DNA from: Desulfobacula sp.
GTDB lineage: Bacteria > Desulfobacterota > Desulfobacteria > Desulfobacterales > Desulfobacteraceae
DNA length: 6,298 nt
Assembly (NCBI GenBank): GCA_023144585.1
Contig: JAGLFI010000071.1
Location: 1 to 6,298 of the forward strand
Reading direction: 5' to 3'
Shown here: positions 1-5,438 of the stretch, piece after piece
Layout of the letters: each line of letters starts with the position of its first letter
Numbering within the stretch: the stretch's first letter is position 1
The notes under the pieces: generated by a model
What the model was told of the DNA's origin: nothing
Databases searched by the model: none
What the model saw: only the letters and a program-made list of their open reading frames with translations
Program-made: the position numbers and the translations under genes

Positions 1-598
1 TGGGAAAGCGGGTGGTGGCAATCACCCTGGCCCCGGCCTTAAGCATCATCATGGTGGCCTGGTATCCGATCTTGAGCCGTGAGCCTGTGATTAATGCCAC
101 CTGTCCTTTCAGGGAAGTCGTCTGGAAGCGTTTTTGATAATTAAATTCTGCACATTCCGGGCACATGGTGTCGTAAAAGTGATGTAGCTGCTTAAATTCA
201 GCTTTACACACATAGCAGTTGCGTGGTGTCTCCAACCTTTGTTTGTTGTTTTTTTTGTTGGTTTTCCCATCGTCAAATGAAATCTGCCGGGGTGCTGTAA
301 ATATATTGGTTTCCCTGGCCCTGCGTATCCCTGTGGCTGCCCGCAGCCGGCGTTCTTTTTTTACAATGGCCAATCGTTTTTGCAGTTTTTTGTTCTTTTT
401 GCGTTTTTTAATTTCCGCTTTGTCCGGCCGGGATATTTTTCCGGCTGCAGTGATCAGAGCGATCCGTTCAGGTTCCGGCAGGCAGGCCAGAAGTTCGGAC
501 CGGTCCGCAATCTTTTCCAGAATGGGAATACATCTGCGTATGGCCGCCAGGGTCTCCTGTTTGTCGTCAATTTTTGTGTCTGTGCTGATGAGTCTCAC
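1..598 (-). CDS. SDR-family NAD(P)-dependent oxidoreductase with N-terminal zinc knuckle (3' end outside window)
   Basis: Only the first 199 residues are visible; the gene continues past the left edge. Residues 163-199 are the start of a classical SDR Rossmann fold: LKGQVALITGSRLKIGYQ, then AGARVIATTRFP, i.e. the first beta strand, the dinucleotide-binding turn (171-178) and the second strand. The usual TGxxxGxG reads TGSRLKIG, with lysine for the first loop glycine; I remember this variant from a subgroup of long SDR proteins. Before the fold lie two CxxC pairs (C128/C131 and C146/C149), likely one zinc site, and a very lysine/arginine-rich helical stretch (residues 58-95). I chose GTG at 598 because it is the only plausible start after the in-frame stop of the preceding gene; its ribosome binding site is weak, so translation is probably coupled to the purF-like gene 21 bases upstream. 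Substrate unknown. SDR assignment is firm, zinc binding is inferred. Confidence 0.85.
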   Translation of the reverse strand, partial: MRLISTDTKIDDKQETLAAIRRCIPILEKIADRSELLACLPEPERIALITAAGKISRPDKAEIKKRKKNKKLQKRLAIVKKERRLRAATGIRRARETNIFTAPRQISFDDGKTNKKNNKQRLETPRNCYVCKAEFKQLHHFYDTMCPECAEFNYQKRFQTTSLKGQVALITGSRLKIGYQATMMMLKAGARVIATTRFP

Positions 599-619
599 CT
601 TAATTGAATATTTTTTGGA

Positions 620-2023
620 TTAAAAATAGCTGGACCCGTCCCAGCAATGTGTGCAAAGTCTGTTTTTGGGAAGGCCGATGGCTTCAACTAAATCCTCCAG
701 TTTTTGGTACCGGATGCTGGTAAGATTTAACCGGTCTATGATTCTGCCGAGCATGGCTGTGTGTTTGTCTGATCCATCCATGGCATAGTCTGTCAAATCC
801 GTATCTTCGGTCCCCTCAATTTCATAAATGGCCTTCCGGCCGGCCAGGTCCAGGGTTGACCGGGATGTTGAAAAATTTAAGAATTCACAGGGATGGATGA
901 GGCATGGACAGGCAATCCTCATATGAACTTGTTTTGCACCGTACTCATATAAAATCTTGGTATTGTCCTTTAGCTGGGTCCCCCTTACAACTGAATCGTC
1001 ACAGAAGATGATACGCTTTCCCTGGATAATTTCTCTGATGGGAATCAGCTTCATACGGGCCACAAGATCCCTCATCTCCTGATTCTGGGGCATGAAGCTT
1101 CTGGGCCAGGTAGGGGTATATTTCACATAGGGTCTCATGTAGGGAAGCTTGCTCTCATTGGCAAATCCTATGGCATGCCCGATACCCGAATCAGGAATAC
1201 CCGCCACGAGATCTGCTGTTTGGGTTTCTCTTTTTGCCAGTGCTGCTCCACAATTATACCGGACGTTTTCTGTGTTGATTCCTTCATAGGAAGATACCGG
1301 ATATCCGTAATACACCCATAAAAATGAGCAGATTTGCATGTCTTCACCCGGTGGCTGAACCTGTTCGATACCCTCGGGGGTTATCAGGATGATTTCATTG
1401 GGCCCGACATAGTGTTCGACCTCAAAACCAAGATTTGAAAAGGCACTGGATTCGGAGCTTGCTGCATAGGCATTCTCACGTTTTCCTATCACAATGGGGG
1501 TTCTGCCCAACCTGTCTCTGGCGGCATAGATCCCGGAATCGGTTAAAATCAGCATTGAGCAGGATCCTTTGATCTTTGTCTGGGCGTTTAAAATTCCTTC
1601 CTCAAAAGATCCTTTCTGACCGATCAGAATCGCCACAAGCTCTGTGGGGTTGATCTCACCCTGGCTTGTTTCGGCAAAGTGAATATTCCGTGAAAATGCT
1701 TCCTGGGCGAGATCCTCAAGATTTGCAATTTTACCAACAGTAACAACGGCAAATTTTCCAAGATGGGAATGAATGATAATCGGCTGTGAATCTGTATCAC
1801 TGATAACACCTATCCCCATATTCCCGGCCAGGTTATTAATATCCGACTCAAATTTTGATCTGAAATACGCATTTTCAAGGTTATGAATTGACCGATGAAA
1901 TTCTTTTTTATTCACAGTCGCCAGGCCGCCGCGCTTGGTTCCTAGATGGGACAGATAGTCTGTCCCGTAAAAAAGCTCTTTGTTGCATGCTTTTTTAGAA
2001 GCACAACCAAAAAAACCGCCCAT
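620..2023 (-). CDS. PurF-type amidophosphoribosyltransferase homologue lacking the catalytic N-terminal cysteine
   Basis: 467 aa, the usual PurF length, with an N-terminal Ntn glutaminase-like domain (about 1-225) and a C-terminal type I phosphoribosyltransferase domain (about 230-467). PurF makes phosphoribosylamine from PRPP and glutamine, the first step of purine synthesis. The PRPP loop is intact (FCDDSVVRGT, 340-349), as is the WPRSFMPQNQEMR segment (306-318), which matches the flexible loop of PurF. C232, C379, C457 and C460 (CTHC) fall where Bacillus-type PurF holds its 4Fe-4S cluster. The odd part is the start: MGGFFGCAS instead of MCGxxG, so the nucleophile Cys is Gly2. Other glutaminase-site residues also look replaced: the expected Arg after GIGxV is Ser, the NG pair reads VG (97-98) and the expected Asp is Pro. 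I remember MGGFFG-type paralogues in Bacteroidetes and other anaerobes, so I leave the symbol empty. The ATG at 2023 has GGGAG (2035-2031) 7 bases upstream. Family is certain; activity is open. Confidence 0.93.
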   Translation of the reverse strand: MGGFFGCASKKACNKELFYGTDYLSHLGTKRGGLATVNKKEFHRSIHNLENAYFRSKFESDINNLAGNMGIGVISDTDSQPIIIHSHLGKFAVVTVGKIANLEDLAQEAFSRNIHFAETSQGEINPTELVAILIGQKGSFEEGILNAQTKIKGSCSMLILTDSGIYAARDRLGRTPIVIGKRENAYAASSESSAFSNLGFEVEHYVGPNEIILITPEGIEQVQPPGEDMQICSFLWVYYGYPVSSYEGINTENVRYNCGAALAKRETQTADLVAGIPDSGIGHAIGFANESKLPYMRPYVKYTPTWPRSFMPQNQEMRDLVARMKLIPIREIIQGKRIIFCDDSVVRGTQLKDNTKILYEYGAKQVHMRIACPCLIHPCEFLNFSTSRSTLDLAGRKAIYEIEGTEDTDLTDYAMDGSDKHTAMLGRIIDRLNLTSIRYQKLEDLVEAIGLPKNRLCTHCWDGSSYF

Positions 2024-2026
2024 AAT

Positions 2027-2035
2027 CTCTCTCCC
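2027..2035 (-). promoter_or_regulatory. Ribosome binding site of the purF-like gene
   Basis: GGGAGAGAG on the minus strand, ending 3 bases before the ATG at 2023, with its GGGAG part at 7 bases spacing. It supports the M-G-G-F-F-G start and so the conclusion that no residue precedes this motif to supply a propeptide cysteine. An ATG at 2037-2035 is out of frame. Confidence 0.6.
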
Positions 2036-2079
2036 ATTTTTAAAAATTAATCATCTTCCCTTTTCATACCAGATAGGAT

Positions 2080-2108
2080 CAATTAATAGTTATTATTTAG
2101 GATGTCAA
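2080..2108 (-). promoter_or_regulatory. Possible promoter for the purF-like/SDR operon
   Basis: TTGACA (2108-2103, minus strand) is a perfect -35 box. At 17 bases spacing the -10 position reads TAATTG (2085-2080), a poor match; the region around it is AT-rich and TATTAA lies nearby at a too-short spacing of 14. The transcription start would be about 50 bases before the purF-like ATG. The -35 is clear, the -10 is weak. Confidence 0.35.
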
Positions 2109-2156
2109 ACAAATTATTTGAATGCTTTGAAATGAGGGAAATATAGTGGTCAGGGC

Positions 2157-2185
2157 TTGACACTTTCCCGTAATAGTCGCATAAA
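2157..2185 (+). promoter_or_regulatory. Sigma-70-type promoter for the SPFH/zinc-ribbon pair
   Basis: TTGACA (2157-2162), a spacer of exactly 17 bases, then CATAAA (2180-2185, four of six consensus bases). Transcription would begin near 2192, giving a leader of about 35 bases before the ATG at 2228. The -35 and spacing are ideal, so housekeeping expression is likely. I see no PspF- or sigma-54-type -24/-12 element. Confidence 0.6.
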
Positions 2186-2216
2186 AAGAAGGGTATCATC
2201 TATAACAAATTCAGTC

Positions 2217-2224
2217 AGGAGAGG
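2217..2224 (+). promoter_or_regulatory. Ribosome binding site of the SPFH gene
   Basis: AGGAGAGG just before GGT-ATG at 2228, a strong Shine-Dalgarno sequence that fixes this start. Confidence 0.75.
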
Positions 2225-2227
2225 GGT

Positions 2228-3352
2228 ATGGGACAGAATAATGCTGTATTTCTAGAAATTTTTGAATGGTTTGACAAGACAGGTCAGGAAATTGTGCAAC
2301 GTATCCCGGCTGAAGGGTCTGCTGAAATTAAATTCGGTGCACAGATGATCGTAAGGGAGAGCCAGGTCGGTATTTTCTTTTACAATGGAAAAGCGATTCA
2401 TGTGTTTGGAGCCGGACGGCATACATTGAAAATCGCCAATATTCCTATCCTGAATAAGATCTTGTCCATACCCTGGGGCATGACCAGTCCTTTGAGAGCA
2501 GAAGCCTATTTCATCAATATGAAAGTTTTTTTGGATTTAAAATGGGGAACCCGTGATCCTGTAGCATTTAAAGATAGTGAACTGGGGTTGATTCGCCTTC
2601 GGGCCTTTGGTATGTTCAATATTCGGATCATCCAGCCTTTGCTGTTCATCAATTCCCTTATCGGTACCATGGCCAATTTCACTACGGCAGATATTGAGGA
2701 GTATCTTGGCAAGGTTATTGTTTCCAGGTTCAATGACTATATGGGGGATAACCTGGACATCATCCTTAACCTTCCGGGCAAATATGAAGCCTGGGCAGAA
2801 GGATTGCAAAAAAGTCTGACCGATGAATTCAGCCGGTTTGGACTGGGCCTGACCGATCTGTTTATCAATTCCATCACGCCGCCTCCTGAGGTGCAAAAAC
2901 TCATGGATGATCGCAGTGCACTGGGACTGTTGGAAGACATGAACAAGCTCATGCAGTTAAAAGCAGCCACAGCCATGGAAAAAGCGGCTGAAAATCCAGG
3001 GACTGCCGGTCAGGGGATGAGCATGGGGCTTGGCTTTATGATGCCTTCCATGATTTCCAGAATGATGGATTCACAGGCTTCCGGTGCTTCACCAAAAGAA
3101 ACCGGACAAAAATGCCCGGATTGCGGGCAGATGATTCCTAATGATGCAGGGTTTTGTCCCTTTTGCGGTCACCAGATCATGGTGTTTGAGCAATGTGATT
3201 CATGTGGCAAAAACCTGTCTGTCAGTGCCAGATTCTGCCCCAGATGCGGGACCAAGGTAGAGAAAAAGAAGACTGCTAAATTCTGTCAGGCATGCGGCAC
3301 ACAAAATTTGACGAATTCAAGCTATTGTAACAATTGCGGTGAGCAGCTATAG
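2228..3352 (+). CDS. SPFH/band-7 protein with three C-terminal zinc ribbons (YdjI-like)
   Basis: 374 aa. Residues about 25-250 form an SPFH (stomatin/prohibitin/flotillin) domain of the bacterial YdjI type, sometimes labelled virion core-like; the segment SITPPPEVQKLMDDRSALG (215-233) followed by an Ala/Met-rich helix resembles what I remember of that family. A Met/Gly-rich linker (about 260-290) leads to three zinc ribbons of identical spacing, CxxC-x10-CxxC: C296/C299/C310/C313, C323/C326/C337/C340 and C353/C356/C367/C370. There is no signal peptide or clear membrane segment, so membrane contact would be peripheral or through partners. Bacillus YdjI works with zinc-ribbon and membrane proteins to recruit PspA in envelope stress; a similar scaffold role here is inference. 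It has its own promoter and strong RBS, and its last 14 bases overlap the zinc-ribbon gene behind it, suggesting coupled expression. Confidence 0.92.
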   Translation: MGQNNAVFLEIFEWFDKTGQEIVQRIPAEGSAEIKFGAQMIVRESQVGIFFYNGKAIHVFGAGRHTLKIANIPILNKILSIPWGMTSPLRAEAYFINMKVFLDLKWGTRDPVAFKDSELGLIRLRAFGMFNIRIIQPLLFINSLIGTMANFTTADIEEYLGKVIVSRFNDYMGDNLDIILNLPGKYEAWAEGLQKSLTDEFSRFGLGLTDLFINSITPPPEVQKLMDDRSALGLLEDMNKLMQLKAATAMEKAAENPGTAGQGMSMGLGFMMPSMISRMMDSQASGASPKETGQKCPDCGQMIPNDAGFCPFCGHQIMVFEQCDSCGKNLSVSARFCPRCGTKVEKKKTAKFCQACGTQNLTNSSYCNNCGEQL

Positions 3353-4549
3353 CTTCCAAATAGACATGCAGTGCCCCCAGTGCGGGGCACCGGTTGTTTT
3401 AGAAGAAACGGAATGTATTGTCCGATGCAGGTTCTGCAGGACCAGTAACATTATCCATACCCACCCCTATCCCTGCTATTATATGGAACCCAGACAAAAA
3501 AAATATGCCGGTCTTCAGATTGCATATGTGCCCTACTGGCGGTTTAAGGGACTTGAGTTCCGTTTGGGAACAAAGCAACCGGGTTTTCGGGTTATAGATC
3601 ATTCTTACCTGGCGGTTGATAAAAGCGGACTGCCGGTATCTCTGGGACTGCGTTCCCAGACCCAGAAACTAAAGTTTATTCAAAAAGGTATTTTGGAGTC
3701 ATTTTTACTACCTGTGATTTCCAGAAAAGATATTCTCAAACAGATTGCCGGAGATGGTGAAAAAAAAGTACATATCGGTGAGATTTTAAGCCTGGTTTTT
3801 ATGCCTTTTTATCAGGATACGGATATCCTGTATGACGGGTTGTCCGGAAAAGTGATTGCCATGCATCATTCAGATCTCCCGGCTCATAAAAAATCACCGG
3901 CATATCACCTTGAGTTCACACCCAGCCTATGCCCAAACTGCGGGTGGGATCTAAAAGGGGAAACAGATTCCCTTGTTCTGCATTGCAGCAATTGTATGAG
4001 TTTTTGGCTGATCCATAATAAAAAGCTGAATAAGTTTAAGGCCATGTTTTATGATAAAAGACAGGATACAGACATGCAGATGCCTTTCTGGCGTCTTGAG
4101 ATTGAATTTAAGACCCTGGAATGCTCAACCTATACCCATTGATAAAAATTGCCAATATCCCAAAGGTTGTCAAAGAAGAGCACGAAAAGCAGCCATTGTA
4201 TTTTTATGTTCCGGCATTTAAGATTAATCCCAAATTGTTTTTAAGAATCGGTAAGCAGATAACTCTGGCACAGATTGAACCGGCCCAGCAGATCAGGAAA
4301 ATACCCAAAATCAGGTTTCATCCGGCTGATTTGCCTCTTGAGGAAGGTTTTTAGGCAATTTTGCCTATACTCATGAGTCTGTGCACCTAAAAAAAAGAAA
4401 TCTGGAATCTTCTGGCAAAAGAAAAACTGAAATTAAAATCATTCAGCCTTACGTATATCCCGTTTCGAGCATTTGGGAGTGAGTATATCCAGGATACGCT
4501 TGGCTTTAGTATTCCAATAAATTCTCTGAAATTCGGCAGGCAGTTATAG
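3339..4549 (+). pseudogene. Broken zinc-ribbon protein gene, partner of the SPFH gene (one frameshift, two internal stops)
   Basis: The first frame gives 267 aa (3339-4142) with an N-terminal zinc ribbon (C12/C15/C30/C33), a second one (C198/C201/C216/C219) and aromatic-proline motifs (YVPYWRFKG, FMPFYQD, MPFWRLE). The frame stops at TGA 4140, but the adjacent frame continues without a gap as LIKIANIPKVVKEEHE and YFYVPAFKINPKLFLR up to TAG 4352-4354. The same frame goes on past TAA 4388-4390 to SLTYIPFRAFGSEYIQ and LKFGRQL, ending at TAG 4547-4549. This order matches a roughly 400-residue zinc-ribbon protein I remember from desulfobacteria. The shift is best explained by loss of one T near 4139 (CATTTG to CATTG). 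The start is GTG 3339, overlapping the SPFH gene by 14 bases; ATG 3366 is the alternative, and neither has a good RBS. The intact N-terminal 267 aa may still be made. No membrane segment seen; function unknown. Confidence 0.82.
4352..4378. repeat. Adjacent short inverted repeats at the first premature stop
   Basis: TAGGCA-ATTT-TGCCTA (4352-4367) is a perfect 6-bp inverted repeat with a 4-base loop; its first three bases are the premature TAG. One base later comes the perfect palindrome ACTCATGAGT (4369-4378). No T-run follows on either strand. Both are short and may be chance. Confidence 0.3.
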
Positions 4550-4810
4550 TTGTGATTTTTTTTCTTTTTTCAGCCGAAGGATAAGTTCTTTTTCCAGGTG
4601 TTGAATGATAATTTTTAAGATACGGCTTTCCCGGACAGGGCCGGAATTATTCCACCCCATTTTTATTGCCCGGTCCTTTATTTTTCTAAATTGGGTCAAA
4701 GAATCGGCAACAGTCTTCCAGGCAAAGAGTTTTTGCAGGATATGGCGTTCTTCAGAGCTTAAGTCTTTTGCCGTATCTATTGTTTTACCACTATCTATTG
4801 TTATGATCAC
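4544..4810 (-). CDS. Small conserved-looking hypothetical protein (88 aa)
   Basis: I do not recognise a named family. The 88-residue product is mostly helical and charged: an acidic/polar start, a helix SSEERHILQKLFAWK (18-32), the motif GWNNSGPV (52-59) and a lysine-rich C-terminal helix (62-86). No signal peptide, membrane segment or cysteine is present, so it should be cytosolic. The start is GTG 4810, supported by AAGGAAG (4823-4817) at about 6 bases spacing; nearby ATG and GTG codons are out of frame. It lies 77 bases downstream of the HD gene on the same strand with a hairpin between them, and its last codons overlap the last 6 bases of the converging zinc-ribbon pseudogene. The RBS and the plausible globular composition argue for a real gene; the function is not visible. 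Confidence 0.7.
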   Translation of the reverse strand: MIITIDSGKTIDTAKDLSSEERHILQKLFAWKTVADSLTQFRKIKDRAIKMGWNNSGPVRESRILKIIIQHLEKELILRLKKEKKSQL

Positions 4811-4816
4811 TTTATG

Positions 4817-4823
4817 TCTTCCT
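4817..4823 (-). promoter_or_regulatory. Ribosome binding site deciding the GTG start of the 88-aa gene
   Basis: AAGGAAG on the minus strand, 6 bases before GTG 4810. It is the reason for choosing GTG; the ATG at 4829-4827 is out of frame. Confidence 0.6.
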
Positions 4824-4836
4824 TCACATTAAATAT

Positions 4837-4870
4837 CCCTGCATAACGATTTTATTTCGTTAGCACAGGG
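4837..4870 (-). other. Imperfect inverted repeat between the HD gene and the 88-aa gene
   Basis: In the minus-strand transcript, CCCTG (4870-4866) pairs with CAGGG (4841-4837), and TAACGA (4862-4857) pairs with TCGTTA (4849-4844) around a 7-base AT-only loop. Two G-U pairs and one bulged C join the two stems, giving about 13 pairs. It begins 17 bases after the HD stop codon. No clean U-run follows (ATATTTAAT), so it is not a textbook intrinsic terminator; it may be a leaky terminator or an mRNA 3'-end protecting hairpin. Confidence 0.5.
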
Positions 4871-4887
4871 CGATATTTCATAGCTGA

Positions 4888-5436
4888 CTACAGGTTAAAT
4901 TCTTCAGCCCAGATTGAAAATCTTTTTGCGTGGTTTTTATTTATTTTTTCAAGTTCCTCAATGATTTGAATTGTGGTTATTTTTCTGTTTGCATGTTTCG
5001 GACTTTTGGAGTGATATTTGTCTGCAACACAGATAATTTTTTCTTCAATGCTGATGGGGATCATATCTCTTTGGGGCAATGGAAGGTTATTTGATATGAT
5101 ATTTTCTTTTGTAATTCCCGCACCGATATGCCGCTCACAGACAAGGCCGTATTCAGGGGCCAGTCCCTGTTCATCCAAAAGCTTTCGTCCAAGGTATCCG
5201 TGACAGATATAAGGAGAGTCGCCATTACAGCCAATGGAGCGGGCATTGGTCTGAAATATGCCGATATCATGCAGCATGGCAGCAGTTTTAATAAATTTAA
5301 AATTCAGGTTTAGATGCGTCAAGGAGTTGGCAATTTCAAGACTTTTTTCAGTGACAATTTGACTGTGTTCAACCAGAACCTGGTAAAGTTTTGTACCGGG
5401 AGTATAAAACTTTTCAATGATGAAGAGCGGCTCCAT
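4888..5436 (-). CDS. HD-domain (HDIG-type) phosphohydrolase
   Basis: 182 aa, a single HD domain. The metal-binding signature is complete: H24, the H56-D57 pair in MLHDIGIF, H79, H103 and D139 (CVADK). HD proteins of this class hydrolyse phosphate esters or nucleotides with a divalent metal pair; the substrate here cannot be told. The segments PYICHGYLG (75-83), ERHIGAGITKENI (101-113) and LPLPQRDMIP (118-127) resemble a stand-alone HDIG family I remember from anaerobic bacteria and archaea. No signal peptide, membrane segment or extra GGDEF/EAL/REC domain, so this is not a typical cyclic-di-GMP HD-GYP protein. The ATG at 5436 lies 2 bases after the prfB stop. The nearest Shine-Dalgarno sequence (AAGGAG, 5458-5453) is 16 bases away, too far for normal use, so translation is probably coupled to prfB. 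Family confident, role unknown. Confidence 0.88.
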   Translation of the reverse strand: MEPLFIIEKFYTPGTKLYQVLVEHSQIVTEKSLEIANSLTHLNLNFKFIKTAAMLHDIGIFQTNARSIGCNGDSPYICHGYLGRKLLDEQGLAPEYGLVCERHIGAGITKENIISNNLPLPQRDMIPISIEEKIICVADKYHSKSPKHANRKITTIQIIEELEKINKNHAKRFSIWAEEFNL

Positions 5437-5438
5437 TT

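Noticed and set aside
219..623. Plus-strand open frame of 134 aa
   Set aside because: It lies antisense to the SDR gene, whose zinc-knuckle and Rossmann motifs are clear; the plus-strand product is a low-complexity Ser/Phe/Arg shadow.
2506..2976. Minus-strand open frames opposite the SPFH gene
   Set aside because: They overlap a well supported gene, have no family features and no RBS; shadows.
4125..4150. Programmed -1 frameshift joining the two parts of the zinc-ribbon gene
   Set aside because: I see no X-XXY-YYZ slippery heptamer or following structure, and two later stops would still block the product.
4121..4354. A separate 77-aa gene beginning at ATG 4121
   Set aside because: It has no good RBS, its first few residues are out of place, and from IKIANIPK onward it reads as the direct continuation of the zinc-ribbon protein; it is a fragment of the broken gene.
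4352..4354. In-frame TAG as a pyrrolysine codon
   Set aside because: Some desulfobacteria do use pyrrolysine, but this is not a methylamine methyltransferase, and a further TAA and a frameshift occur in the same gene.
4352..4378. Transcription terminator at the TAGGCA/TGCCTA hairpin
   Set aside because: The stem is only 6 bp and no T-run follows on either strand.
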